Origin: Actinorugispora endophytica
GTDB taxonomy: Bacteria; Actinomycetota; Actinomycetes; Streptosporangiales; Streptosporangiaceae
NCBI RefSeq assembly: GCF_004363075.1
Contig: NZ_SNYN01000019.1
Coordinates: forward strand, 29,146-93,145
Direction: 5' to 3'
DNA: 64,000 nt
The position numbers and the translations under genes were made by a program. The notes beneath the pieces are model-generated. The model worked only from the letters and a program-made list of their open reading frames with translations. It was not told the origin of the DNA and made no database searches. This document shows positions 24,695-34,148 of the stretch, piece after piece; within the stretch, counting starts at the first letter, position 1, and each line of letters begins with the position of its first letter.

Positions 24695-27184
24695 TCATCC
24701 CCCCGAGAGCGAAGCGGCTACCGCACCAGTATCCGACTGTCCGGTTCCGACCGAGACGACGGGGCGGAGCAGGACCTCGCCCGAGCCGTCCCGGCGCGGT
24801 TCGGGGTCGGGCAGCCGGACGGGCCCGCCGTCGGCGCGGAACGCCCGCGCGGGGGCCCGGCCGATCCAGCCGAACAGCAGCACGTCCTCGCCCTTGAGGA
24901 AGCGCTGGCAGCGGACCCCGCCGGTGGCGCGGCCCTTCGCGGGGAACGCCGAGAGGGGGGTCGTCTTGGCCGTTCCGGCCTGGGTCCCGGGCAGCGCGGT
25001 GCTGCTGCCCGCGATCGTCACGACCATCGAGTCGTCGGGGGAGGTGGCGGCGCCGAACCAGAGCGCGTGCGCGCCGTCGGTCAGGCGCACCCCGGTCACG
25101 CCCCCGGCGGGGCGGCCCTGGGGGCGTACCGAGGAGGCGGGGAAGCGCAGCAGCTGCGCGTCGGAGGTGATGAAGACCAGGTCCTCCTCGCCGGTGACGA
25201 GCTGGGTGGCGCCGACGAGGCGGTCGCCGTCCTTGAGGTTGATCACCTCGAAGTCGTCCTTGTTCTGCGGGTAGTCCCCGCCGACCCGCTTGACGACGCC
25301 CTGGCGGGTGCCCACGACCAGGCCCGGGCCGTCGCTGCCGAGCGAGGCCAGCGCGACCACCCGCTCGTCGCCGTCGAGTTCGACGAACTCGGCGACCGGC
25401 AGCCCCGAGGCCATCGCCGGGGCGTCGCCCGCCGCGGCGGGGAGTTCGGGCAGCTCCAGCACCGGCACCTTGATCAGCCGGCCCAGGTCGGTGACCAGCG
25501 CGATGTCGCCGCGCACGGTGGCCCGCACGTTGTCGGCCATGGCGTCGTGCCTGGTGCGCAGGCCCTCGAACATCGGGGGCAGCTTCGCCCCGGGGGTGCG
25601 GCCCAGCAGTCCGCTGGTGCTCAGCAGCACGTGGCAGGGGTCGTCGCCGACCTCCAGGGGGACCGCCGCGCTGCGGGTGAGGCCGGAGCTCTCCCTGAGC
25701 ACGGTGCGGCGCGGGGTGGCGAACTCCTTGGCCACCGCGGCCAGCTCCTTGGAGACGAGCCTGCGCAGCCGCGTGTCGGACTCCAGGATCGCGGTGAGCT
25801 CGGCGACCTCGGAGTCCAGCTTGTCGCGCTCGGTCTCCAGTTCGAGCTTGTCGTACTTGGTGAGGCGGCGCAGCGGAGTGTCGAGGATGTAGCGCGCCTG
25901 GGTGTCCGACAGCTCGTAGGCGGCCATGAGCCGCTGGCGGGCGTCGGCGGTGTCCTCGGAGTCGCGGATGAGCGCGATGACCTCGTCGATGCTGACCAGC
26001 GCGACGAGCAGGCCCGCCACCAGGTGCAGGCGCTCCTCGCGCTTGGCGCGGCGGTGCTCGCAGCGGCGGCGCACCACGTCGAGGCGGTGCCTGACGTACA
26101 CCGACAGCAGCTCGCGCAGCCCCAGGGTCTGCGGCTGGCCGTCCACCAGCGCGACGTTGTTGATGCCGAAGGTCTCCTCCATCGGCGTGAGCCGGTAGAG
26201 GTCCTCCAGCACGGCCTCGGGGTTGAAGCCGTTCTTGAGCTCGATCACCAGCCGCAGGCCCTGGTTGCGGTCGGTGAGGTCCTTCAGGTCGGAGATGCCC
26301 TGGATCTTCTTGGCCTGGACCAGTTCCTTGATCCGGCTGACGACCTTCTCCGGGCCGACGTTGTAGGGCAGTTCGGTGACGATGAGGCCGGTGCGCCGCG
26401 GCGTGATCTTCTCGATGGCCACGGTGGCGCGGGTGCGGAAGGTGCCGCGGCCCTTGGTGTAGGCGTCCCGGATGCCGTCGAGGCCGTTGATGGTGCCGCC
26501 GGTGGGCAGGTCGGGGCCCGGGACGAACTCCATGAGCTCTTCGAGGGTGGCCTCGGGGTGTGCGATCAGGTGCCGCGCGGCCCCGATGACCTCGCCGAGG
26601 TTGTGCGGGGCCATGTTGGTGGCCATGCCCACCGCGATCCCGGACGCGCCGTTGACCAGCAGGTTCGGGAAGGCGGCCGGGAGCACCTCGGGCTCGGTCT
26701 CCTGGCCGTCGTAGTTCGGCCGGAAGTCCACCACGTTCTCGTCGATGGAGGCCACCAGCAGTTCGGCCGCGCGGTCGAGGCGCGCCTCGGTGTACCGCAT
26801 GGCCGCGGGGGCGTCGTCCCCGCCGAGGGAGCCGAAGTTGCCGTGCCCGTCCACCAGCCGTACGCGCATCGAGAAGGGCTGGCTCAGGCGGACGAGCGCG
26901 TCGTAGATCGCGCTGTCGCCGTGCGGGTGCAGCTTTCCCATCACCTCGCCGACCACGCGGGCGCACTTGACGTGGGCGCGGTCGGGGCGCAGCCCCATCT
27001 CGTTCATCTGGTAGAGGATGCGCCGCTGGACGGGCTTCATGCCGTCGCGGGCGTCGGGAAGGGCGCGCTGGTAGATGACCGAGTAGGCGTACTCCAGGAA
27101 GCTGCCGCGCATTTCCTCGGAGACGTCGATGTCGATGATCTTCTCAGCGGGTTCCTCAGTGGGCGGAGACGTCGTAGGGGCCAT
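24695..27184 (-). CDS. parC: DNA topoisomerase IV subunit A
   Basis: The 829-aa DNA-cleaving subunit partners with ParE. The catalytic Tyr131 lies in [14 protein letters not shown]. The quinolone-resistance region reads [22 protein letters not shown] in two overlapping motifs, with the sensitive-type Ser91 and Asp95. The C-terminal beta-pinwheel repeats follow after about residue 500. The ATG at 27184 was chosen. It lacks a Shine-Dalgarno, but CACAAT ends 7 bases upstream, consistent with a leaderless start; the longer frame to 27265 is not family-like. The GyrA-box that distinguishes gyrase was not seen, supporting ParC. Confidence 0.93.
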   Translation of the reverse strand: MAPTTSPPTEEPAEKIIDIDVSEEMRGSFLEYAYSVIYQRALPDARDGMKPVQRRILYQMNEMGLRPDRAHVKCARVVGEVMGKLHPHGDSAIYDALVRLSQPFSMRVRLVDGHGNFGSLGGDDAPAAMRYTEARLDRAAELLVASIDENVVDFRPNYDGQETEPEVLPAAFPNLLVNGASGIAVGMATNMAPHNLGEVIGAARHLIAHPEATLEELMEFVPGPDLPTGGTINGLDGIRDAYTKGRGTFRTRATVAIEKITPRRTGLIVTELPYNVGPEKVVSRIKELVQAKKIQGISDLKDLTDRNQGLRLVIELKNGFNPEAVLEDLYRLTPMEETFGINNVALVDGQPQTLGLRELLSVYVRHRLDVVRRRCEHRRAKREERLHLVAGLLVALVSIDEVIALIRDSEDTADARQRLMAAYELSDTQARYILDTPLRRLTKYDKLELETERDKLDSEVAELTAILESDTRLRRLVSKELAAVAKEFATPRRTVLRESSGLTRSAAVPLEVGDDPCHVLLSTSGLLGRTPGAKLPPMFEGLRTRHDAMADNVRATVRGDIALVTDLGRLIKVPVLELPELPAAAGDAPAMASGLPVAEFVELDGDERVVALASLGSDGPGLVVGTRQGVVKRVGGDYPQNKDDFEVINLKDGDRLVGATQLVTGEEDLVFITSDAQLLRFPASSVRPQGRPAGGVTGVRLTDGAHALWFGAATSPDDSMVVTIAGSSTALPGTQAGTAKTTPLSAFPAKGRATGGVRCQRFLKGEDVLLFGWIGRAPARAFRADGGPVRLPDPEPRRDGSGEVLLRPVVSVGTGQSDTGAVAASLSGG

Positions 27185-27763
27185 GGTCGTAATTGTGGAC
27201 CGAGTGTGGGACAGGCGCGAACCGGGAAGAGGACAAGGGCGTGTTTTCCGCCCGGTGGTCTCCACGGCCGCGCGGCCCGTTCCGGGCCTCCACGGGGCGG
27301 GGTTTCGGCCGGACCGCGCCGTCCCGGTGCGTGCGGGAGGCGGACGTGGGCGGTCCCATGCCCGTCCGGACGCTGGTCCGGGCGGGGACGGGAGGCGGAG
27401 TCCCGACGCCGGGTGAGCGGGACGCGCGGTTCCGGGGCCGGAACAGGGCGGGGAGTGAGACGGCTCCGCCCCGTCCGGAACGTCCGGTGAGATCGAACAC
27501 CGCGATTTCTGTCGGAACGTGTGAACCGCGACGCCGGAGGCGTCCTTCTCTTTCTCTTACCAGTGAGAACACGGAGAGTAACGATATTTGAGGGAGGGAA
27601 GTGAAGCGGGGAATGCTACACCCGGTTTCCGTTACGTCAAAGCGGATGCTTGTAGTGCCGGTAACCTTTGGGTGTCCCGTTCGTCCAGACACGCTTCACC
27701 CCGCCCAGATTTCCGCCCGGTGGTGAGAAGGCGCGCCTCCGGTCCGACCGTCCATGGACACTC
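27185..27763. other. Divergent intergenic region between parC and mnhA
   Basis: No gene is supported in these 579 bases. Codon bias of all frames is poor. Separated copies of GTGAAGCG (about 27601) and its complement CGCTTCAC (about 27692) lie 84 bases apart upstream of mnhA and could pair in a long leader. The start of mnhA has no Shine-Dalgarno. Promoters for both genes must be here, but none is clear apart from the CACAAT box of parC. Confidence 0.35.
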
Positions 27764-30250
27764 ATGCTGCTGCCCTTTCTCATCGCGATCCACGCGCTCA
27801 CCGCAGTGGCGGTGCCGCCGCTGGTGCGGGTCATGGGCTCCCGCGCTTTCCTGGTGGCGAGCCTGCCCCTGGCGCTGACGGCGGCCTGGGTCCTGGCCCG
27901 GACGCCCGGCATCGTCGGAGGCCGTCCGGTCACGGCCTCGGTTCCGTGGGTCCCGTCCCTGGGCATCACCTTCGACTTCCGCGTGGACGCGCTCTCCGCG
28001 ACGATGGTGCTGCTCGTCTGCGGGGTGGGCGCCGTCGTCTTCTGCTACAGCGCCGCCTACTTCCACGCGGGCGAGCGCGCCCTGGGGCGGCTCGCCGGCG
28101 TCCTCGTGCTGTTCGCCGGGTCCATGCTGGGCGTGGTCACCACCGACAACCTCTTCGCGCTGTACGTGTTCTGGGAGCTGACCTCGGTCTCCTCCTTCCT
28201 GCTGGTCGCCCATTCGGACCAGCGCGAGAGCGCCCGCCGGGCGGCCACCCAGGCGCTGGTCACCACGGCCGGGTTCGGCCTGCTCATGCTGGTCGGCTTC
28301 CTGCTGCTGGGCTCCCTCGGCGGTACCTACCGGATCTCCGAGCTGGTCGCCGACCCGCCCCTGGACAGCCCCTGGCTCCCGGTCGCCCTGGTGCTGGTCC
28401 TGGCCGGGGCGTTCGCCAAGTCCGCGCAGGCCCCGCTGCACTACTGGCTGCCCGGCGCGATGGTGGCGCCCACCCCGGTCAGCGCCTACCTGCACGCGGC
28501 GGCCATGGTCAAGGGGGGCGTCTACCTCGTCGCGCGTCTGGCGCCCGGTTTCGCCGACGCCGACCCCTGGCGCGCCCTGGTGCTCGTCTTCGGCCTGGCC
28601 ACCATGGTCCTCGGCGGCTGGCGGGCACTGCGCCAGGACGACCTCAAGCTCCTGCTGGCCTACGGCACGGTCAGCCAGCTGGGCCTGCTCACCCTGCTGG
28701 CGGGCGCGGGCACGCACACCGCGGCGGTGGCCGTGATCGGCATGCTGCTGGCGCACGGGCTGTTCAAGGCCACCCTGTTCCTCACCGTCGGGATCATCGA
28801 CCACCAGGCCGGGACCCGCAGCATCAGCAGGCTCACCGGGCTGGGCAGACGCGTGCCGGTGCTGGCCGCCGCCGCGGGGCTCGCCGCCGCCTCGATGGCG
28901 GGGCTGCCCCCGCTGCTGGGCTTCGCGGGCAAGGAGGCGGCGCTGGAGGCCTTCGTCCCGGGGCGCGACGCGGCGCTGTCCGCCCCGGCCTCGGCCGCCG
29001 TGCTCACCGGCCTGGTCCTGGGGTCGGTCCTGACCTTCGCCTACAGCGCCCGGTTCCTCTGGGGCGCGTTCGCCGACAAGGACACCGTCTCGGAGGTCCG
29101 CTTCCCGAAGCCGTCCCGCGCCTTCACCGCCGCTCCCGTCGTTCTCGCGGCGGCGGGCCTGGTCCTGGGCGCGCTCCCCTTCGCGCTCGACCCCCTCGCC
29201 CAGGCCCACGCCGCGCCGTTCGACGCCGCGGGGCACCCGTACCACCTGGCCCTGTGGCACGGCCTCACCCCCGCACTGGGGCTGTCGGCCCTGGTGGCCG
29301 CCGCGGGCGCGGTGCTGTTCTGGCGGCGCAGGGCCATGACCCGGCTGCAGAACGCGATGCCGAACTGGTACGAGGCGGAGGCGGGCTACGACGCGGTCCT
29401 CGAAGGCGTCAGGTGGACGGCCTTCCACGTCACCGGCCGCGCCCAGAGCGGTTCGCTGCCGGTCTACCTCGGCATCATCCTGGCCACCATGCTGGCGCTG
29501 CCGGGCACGCGGCTGCTGGCCGCGCTGATCGGCGGGGACGTCCCGGTGCCCGGCGCGGGCGACGGCCTGCGGCTGTGGGACAACCCGCTGGAGGTGGTCG
29601 TGGTGCTGATCGTCGTGGTCACCGCGGTCGCCACGGTCCGCGAACGCCGCCGCTTCCCCTCGCTCATCCTGATCAGCGCGCTGGGCTTCGGCATCGCCGG
29701 GATGTTCGTGCTGCACGGCGCGCCCGACCTGGCGCTGACCCTGGTCCTGGTCGAGACGCTCACCACGATCATCCTGGTGTTCGTGCTGCGGCGGCTGCCC
29801 GGCGCCTTCAAGACCCGCCCCGACGGCTGGCCCAAGCGCCTGACGGTCCTGATGTGCGCGGCCGCCGGGTCCTTCATCGCCGTCTCGCTGTGGCTGATGG
29901 CCCACGCCCGCACCGACCCGCCCGTCTCCCAGGGGTACGCGCTCCGCGCGGAGGAGGCGGGCGGCCAGAACCTGGTCAACATCATCATCGCCGACTTCCG
30001 GGCGCTGGACACCTTCGGGGAGGTCGTGGTGCTGGCCACCGCCGCGGTCGCGGTCGCCTCGCTGGTGCTGCTCAACCGGCGGGACCGCGTCGCACGAGAA
30101 CCCGGGGACCGGGCGGGGGAGGAGGCCGAGCAGGAGGCGGCCGCGGGCGGCGCGCCCGAACCGCTCGACCAGGTGGGCGAGATGGCCGCCCCGGTCCCGG
30201 ACGGCCCCGGGGACGCGGGCCGCGGCACAGAGAGGGAGGACCGATCATGA
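27764..30250 (+). CDS. mnhA: Mrp-type Na+/H+ antiporter subunit A
   Basis: The 828-aa integral membrane subunit resembles NuoL. The proton-pump core has SVSSFLLVAHSDQ, KSAQAPLHYWLPGAM and HAAAMVKGGVYLVAR, with a conserved Lys/Glu channel. A C-terminal extension of the MbhE/MnhB-like type (GFGIAGMFVLHGAPDLALTLVLVETLTT) follows. It forms the main translocation module of the Mrp complex, exporting Na+ or other cations in exchange for protons for pH and salt homeostasis. The ATG at 27764 begins the first hydrophobic helix and has no clear ribosome binding site. It is the first gene of a seven-gene operon; its stop overlaps the next start (ATGA). Confidence 0.93.
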   Translation: MLLPFLIAIHALTAVAVPPLVRVMGSRAFLVASLPLALTAAWVLARTPGIVGGRPVTASVPWVPSLGITFDFRVDALSATMVLLVCGVGAVVFCYSAAYFHAGERALGRLAGVLVLFAGSMLGVVTTDNLFALYVFWELTSVSSFLLVAHSDQRESARRAATQALVTTAGFGLLMLVGFLLLGSLGGTYRISELVADPPLDSPWLPVALVLVLAGAFAKSAQAPLHYWLPGAMVAPTPVSAYLHAAAMVKGGVYLVARLAPGFADADPWRALVLVFGLATMVLGGWRALRQDDLKLLLAYGTVSQLGLLTLLAGAGTHTAAVAVIGMLLAHGLFKATLFLTVGIIDHQAGTRSISRLTGLGRRVPVLAAAAGLAAASMAGLPPLLGFAGKEAALEAFVPGRDAALSAPASAAVLTGLVLGSVLTFAYSARFLWGAFADKDTVSEVRFPKPSRAFTAAPVVLAAAGLVLGALPFALDPLAQAHAAPFDAAGHPYHLALWHGLTPALGLSALVAAAGAVLFWRRRAMTRLQNAMPNWYEAEAGYDAVLEGVRWTAFHVTGRAQSGSLPVYLGIILATMLALPGTRLLAALIGGDVPVPGAGDGLRLWDNPLEVVVVLIVVVTAVATVRERRRFPSLILISALGFGIAGMFVLHGAPDLALTLVLVETLTTIILVFVLRRLPGAFKTRPDGWPKRLTVLMCAAAGSFIAVSLWLMAHARTDPPVSQGYALRAEEAGGQNLVNIIIADFRALDTFGEVVVLATAAVAVASLVLLNRRDRVAREPGDRAGEEAEQEAAAGGAPEPLDQVGEMAAPVPDGPGDAGRGTEREDRS

Positions 30251-30915
30251 TCACCGACCCCCAGGGGCCCGGACGCCCCCTCGTCGCGGGCCCGGGAGCG
30301 CGGGACGGCACCGGCGGCCCGCCCGAGGGCTGGGAGGCGCCGCGCGAGCGGTGGCTCAGCACCGTGGTCCGACCGGCCTTCGGGCCGAGGTCGGTGCTGC
30401 TGGAGGTCGTCACCCGGCTGCTGATCCCCGCGATCCTGCTGCTGTCGGTCTTCCTGCTGGTCTCCGGGCACAACCGTCCCGGCGGCGGGTTCGCCGGAGG
30501 ACTGGTGGCCAGCATGGCGTACGTGCTGCGGTACGTCGCGGGCGGGCGGCACGAGCTCCTGGCAGGCCTGCCCATGCGCCCCAACGGGCTTCTCGCGATC
30601 GGGATGATGATGGGCTGCGCGGCGGCCGGGCTTCCGCTGCTGTTCGGCCGCCCGGTGTTCGAAACCGCGAAGTGGGAGCTCACGCTGCCGGTGTTCGGCG
30701 AGGTCAAGGTACTCAGCGCGCTGTTCTTCGAAGCGGGCGTCTTCCTGATCGTGGTGGGCCTGGTGCTGTCCGTGGTCGCCGCGCTCGGAGCCCGGATGGA
30801 GGCCGAGGAGGAGGAGGCCCGCACCGAGAGGGAGCAGCGGGCCGTGTGGCTGGGGCGCCGCGCCGCGCGGGCGCGGCAGGCGCCGCCCGGACCGGCGGAG
30901 GGAGGCCCGCGATGA
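30247..30915 (+). CDS. mnhB: Mrp antiporter subunit B
   Basis: The 222-aa subunit has an extended charged N-terminus (about 45 residues), then the MnhB domain: LLIPAILLLSVFLLVSGHNRPGGGFAGGL, with the conserved His-Asn-x-Pro-Gly-Gly-Gly-Phe motif, and further helices to about residue 185. An Arg/Ala-rich tail follows. ATG overlaps the mnhA stop by 4 bases and has GGAGGA upstream. Confidence 0.92.
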   Translation: MITDPQGPGRPLVAGPGARDGTGGPPEGWEAPRERWLSTVVRPAFGPRSVLLEVVTRLLIPAILLLSVFLLVSGHNRPGGGFAGGLVASMAYVLRYVAGGRHELLAGLPMRPNGLLAIGMMMGCAAAGLPLLFGRPVFETAKWELTLPVFGEVKVLSALFFEAGVFLIVVGLVLSVVAALGARMEAEEEEARTEREQRAVWLGRRAARARQAPPGPAEGGPR

Positions 30916-31286
30916 GCACTCCCAGCTTCCTGCTCGTCGTCACCGTGGCGGTGCTCTACTCCAGCGGCTTCTACCTGCTCCTGCAGCGCTCGCTCATGCG
31001 CGTGGTGTTCGGCATCCTGATCCTGGGCCACGCCGCCAACCTCTCCCTGCTGCTCACCGACGTGGCCATCACCCTGCCGCCGCTGCTGGGCGGCCGGGAG
31101 GGGGAGATGTCCGACCCCCTCCCGCACGCGATGGCGCTGACCGCCATCGTCATCACCTTCGGTGTCACGACGTTCCTGCTCGCCCTCGCCTACCGGGTCT
31201 GGCTGGGCGACGAGAACGACGAAGTGCCCGACGACCTCGAGGACCGCCGCATCAGCAGCCTGACCGAGCCGGAGGACTCCTCGTGA
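30912..31286 (+). CDS. mnhC: Mrp antiporter subunit C
   Basis: The 124-aa NuoK-like subunit has three hydrophobic segments, with the conserved GILILGHAANL and DPLPHAMALTAIVITFG motifs. A short acidic C-terminal tail follows. It starts inside the mnhB stop with GGAGG upstream, and its own stop overlaps mnhD. Confidence 0.92.
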   Translation: MSTPSFLLVVTVAVLYSSGFYLLLQRSLMRVVFGILILGHAANLSLLLTDVAITLPPLLGGREGEMSDPLPHAMALTAIVITFGVTTFLLALAYRVWLGDENDEVPDDLEDRRISSLTEPEDSS

Positions 31287-32809
31287 ACGCCCTCCTCGCC
31301 GTCCCCTTCGTCGTCCCGCTGCTGGGGGCGGCGATCACGCTGCTGCTGCGCCGCACCCCCCGCTCCCAGCGGATCGCCGGCGCCGTGACGCTGTCCGTGG
31401 TCGTGGCCGACGCCGCCGTCCTGCTGTGGCGGACCCACGACGGGACGATCCTGACGAGTCAGGCCGGGGACTGGCCCGCCCCGTTGGGCATCACCCTGGT
31501 GGCCGACCCCATGGCCTCGCTGCTCGTGCTGGTCTCCTCGGCGGTCCTGCTGGTCGTGCTGCTGTACGCGATCGGCCAGGACATCGGCGGCCTGAGCCGC
31601 GCCACCCCCCAGGTGTTCCACCCCATCTACCTGGTGCTGACCGCGGGCGTGAGCCTGAGCTTCATCGCCGGGGACCTGTTCAACCTGTTCGTGGGCTTCG
31701 AGATCATGCTCACCGCCAGCTACGCGCTGATCACCCAGGCCCCCACCCGGGCCCGGGTGCGGGCCAGCATGATCTACACGGTGGTCAGCCTGACCTCCTC
31801 GATCCTCTTCCTCACGGGCATCGCCCTGGTGTACGCGCTGACCGGGACCGTGAACATGGCCGACATCGCCGAGAAGCTCGGCGCGGCCCCGCCCGAGCTG
31901 CGCATGGTGCTGGCGCTGCTGTTCTTCGTGGTGTTCGGGATCAAGGCCGCGGTCGTGCCCATGCACTTCTGGCTGCCCGACAGCTACCCGGTGGCGCTCA
32001 CCCGGATCTCCGCGATCTTCGCCGCGCTCCTGACCAAGGTCGCGGTCTACGCCATCATCCGGACCCAGACCCTGCTGTTCCTGCGCGACGACATCTCCAC
32101 CGTCCTGATGGTGGTCGCCATCGCCACGATGGTGGTCGGCATCCTGGGCGCGCTCGCGCAGTCCGACATCAACCGGATCATGTCGTTCGCGCTGGTCAGC
32201 CATATCGGGTTCATGATCTTCGGACTCGCCCTGGGAACCGCGGCGGGACTGGCCGGGGTGGTGGTCTACCTCGTGCACCACATCGTGGTGCAGGCGACGC
32301 TGTTCCTGGTCAACGGGCTCATCAGGCAGTACGTCGGACACACCTCGCTGGCGGCGATCCGCGGCCTGACCGCGGTGTCCCCGGCGCTGGCGCTGTTCTT
32401 CTTCCTGCCGGCGCTCAGCCTGGCGGGCCTGCCGCCCATGTCGGGCTTCATCGCCAAGGTCGCGCTGTTCCAGGCCGCGGTGGCCGTGGGCGGCCCGCTC
32501 GCCTGGACGGGGCTCGCGGCGGGCGTGCTGACCAGCCTGCTCACGCTCATCGCGATCTTCCGGATCTGGACCCGGGCCTTCTGGGGAACACCGCGTCAGG
32601 ACATGCTGGAGGCCCGCGCGCGGCTGCGCTCCGGCTCCAACCGGGGTGGACTGCGGATCATGACCGCGATGACCGGGGTGATGGTCGCGGTCGGGGTGGC
32701 GGTGGCCGTGGCGTCGGGGCCGCTGACCGCGGTCGGCTTCACCGCCGCCGAGGACCTGCTGGACGGGCGCGCCTACGTCACCGCGGTCCTCGGGGAGGGG
32801 GCGCGATGA
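31283..32809 (+). CDS. mnhD: Mrp antiporter subunit D
   Basis: The 508-aa NuoN/NuoM-like polytopic subunit has about 14 hydrophobic segments. Conserved motifs are FNLFVGFEIMLTASYALI, KAAVVPMHFWLPDSYPVA and ALLTKVAVYAIIRTQTL, with channel Glu and Lys residues in place. The GTG start overlaps the mnhC stop and follows GGAGGA. Confidence 0.93.
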   Translation: MNALLAVPFVVPLLGAAITLLLRRTPRSQRIAGAVTLSVVVADAAVLLWRTHDGTILTSQAGDWPAPLGITLVADPMASLLVLVSSAVLLVVLLYAIGQDIGGLSRATPQVFHPIYLVLTAGVSLSFIAGDLFNLFVGFEIMLTASYALITQAPTRARVRASMIYTVVSLTSSILFLTGIALVYALTGTVNMADIAEKLGAAPPELRMVLALLFFVVFGIKAAVVPMHFWLPDSYPVALTRISAIFAALLTKVAVYAIIRTQTLLFLRDDISTVLMVVAIATMVVGILGALAQSDINRIMSFALVSHIGFMIFGLALGTAAGLAGVVVYLVHHIVVQATLFLVNGLIRQYVGHTSLAAIRGLTAVSPALALFFFLPALSLAGLPPMSGFIAKVALFQAAVAVGGPLAWTGLAAGVLTSLLTLIAIFRIWTRAFWGTPRQDMLEARARLRSGSNRGGLRIMTAMTGVMVAVGVAVAVASGPLTAVGFTAAEDLLDGRAYVTAVLGEGAR

Positions 32810-33432
32810 CCGTGGACCACGGGTCGAGCGCCAGCACGGTCCCCACCGGGCGGCCGTGGTACCGCAGGCTGGGGGGCCGACTGCCCACGGTGCTCTGGCT
32901 GACCGTGATGTGGGTGGTCCTGTGGGGCGACCCCAGCCCGGGGACGGCCGTCGCCGGGTTCGCCGTGGCCTCGGTGTGCTACTCGGCGGCCAGGCTGCCG
33001 CACATCCCGGTCCGGTTGGGCTTCCGACCGCAGCACGCGCTGCGCCTGGTGCTGCACGTGGGCTACGACATGCTCCTCTCCAGCGTCCGGGTGGCGTTCC
33101 ACGGGTTGTGGCGCCCGAAGCGCACGCGCGGCGCCATCGTGGCGATCCCCGTGCGCACCGACTCGGACTTCCTGCTCGCGATGTTCAGCGGCCTGGTCTC
33201 GCTGGTGACGGGGACCCTGGTCATCGAGCTCAACCGCAACCAGGGGGTGCTCTACGTGCACGGGCTCCCCGTCAACGGTCCGGACGGTCCCGAGGAGCTG
33301 CGCGCGCAGGTGCGCAGGACAGAGGAGCTGCTGGTCCTGGCCTTCGGCACGGCCGAGGACCTGGAGGTGTTCCGGCTGCGCGCCGGGGAGGAGCCCGCGG
33401 GGGCCGCGGGGGAACGGGGGGAGAACGGGTGA
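32806..33432 (+). CDS. mnhE: Mrp antiporter subunit E
   Basis: The 208-aa subunit has two N-terminal membrane helices (about residues 27-65) and a cytoplasmic domain with LLSSVRVAFHGLWRP, IPVRTDSDFLLAMFSGLVSLVTGTL and YVHGLPVN, typical of MnhE. The Gly/Ala-rich C-terminal tail is longer than usual. It overlaps mnhD by 4 bases. Confidence 0.92.
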   Translation: MTVDHGSSASTVPTGRPWYRRLGGRLPTVLWLTVMWVVLWGDPSPGTAVAGFAVASVCYSAARLPHIPVRLGFRPQHALRLVLHVGYDMLLSSVRVAFHGLWRPKRTRGAIVAIPVRTDSDFLLAMFSGLVSLVTGTLVIELNRNQGVLYVHGLPVNGPDGPEELRAQVRRTEELLVLAFGTAEDLEVFRLRAGEEPAGAAGERGENG

Positions 33433-33707
33433 CGGTCCTGGACTACGTCTACGTCTCGACCTTCACCATGCTGGGGCTGGGCGTGCTGTTCACGCTCTAC
33501 CGGCTGGTGCGGGGGCCGTCGGTGCTGGACCGCGTCGTCTGCCTGAACGCGATCTCGGTGCTGGTGGTCAGCGCCATCGCGGTGGAGGTCGCGGTCCGCG
33601 GCGACACCGCCTACGTCGGGCTGATGGTGACGGTCGCGCTGCTGGGGTTCGTCGGCACGCTGACGGCCGCGCGCTTCGCGGAGAGGCGGGCCCATGACCG
33701 CGGTTGA
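33429..33707 (+). CDS. mnhF: Mrp antiporter subunit F
   Basis: The 92-aa subunit with three helices shows the MnhF signature LVRGPSVLDRVVCLNAI and ALLGFVGTLTAARF. Its GTG overlaps the mnhE stop and a G-rich Shine-Dalgarno precedes it. Confidence 0.92.
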   Translation: MTVLDYVYVSTFTMLGLGVLFTLYRLVRGPSVLDRVVCLNAISVLVVSAIAVEVAVRGDTAYVGLMVTVALLGFVGTLTAARFAERRAHDRG

Positions 33708-34071
33708 CTGGGTCACGGCCGTGCTGCTGACGCTGGGCGCCCTGTTCACGCTGATCGGCACGATCGGCCTGGTGCGCTTCCCGACCCTGTTGGGGCGGAT
33801 GCACGCGGCGACCAAGCCCGACACCGTCGGGCTGTTCCTGCTGCTGTTCGGGGCGGCGTTCCAGCTGCCGGACCTGCGTTCGGCCGCGCCGCTGGCGCTG
33901 GTGGCGCTCTTCCAGATGGTGACCGCGCCCGTGCTGGCCCAGACGGTGGGCCGGGTCGCCTACAGCCGGGGAGAGACCGACGAGGAGCACCTGGTGGTGG
34001 ACGAGCTGGCGGAGGCCGTGGAGCGGGCGCGGAAGGACGCCCCCGACGACGTGGACGCGCGGGACCGGTGA
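33694..34071 (+). CDS. mnhG: Mrp antiporter subunit G
   Basis: The 125-aa subunit with three helices has the MnhG signature GTIGLVRFPTLLGRMHAATKPDTVG and ends in an acidic cytoplasmic tail. It overlaps mnhF by 14 bases, with GAGAGG upstream, and is the last gene of the antiporter operon. A complete A-G set implies a functional complex. Confidence 0.92.
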   Translation: MTAVDWVTAVLLTLGALFTLIGTIGLVRFPTLLGRMHAATKPDTVGLFLLLFGAAFQLPDLRSAAPLALVALFQMVTAPVLAQTVGRVAYSRGETDEEHLVVDELAEAVERARKDAPDDVDARDR

Positions 34072-34148
34072 CCGGAGCTCCGGTTCCCGGTATCCGCGGT
34101 GCCCGTTCCTCTCGCCGGCCCCGCCGCCGGGGAACCTGCGGGGGCTGA

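Noticed and set aside
24644..27490. A 948-aa plus-strand frame across parC
   Set aside because: Antisense shadow of the topoisomerase IV A gene; not coding.
27632..29905. A 757-aa minus-strand open frame opposite mnhA
   Set aside because: Antisense to a clear Mrp subunit A with conserved motifs. It is composed of repeated Gln/Arg/Gly/Asp without a fold signature.
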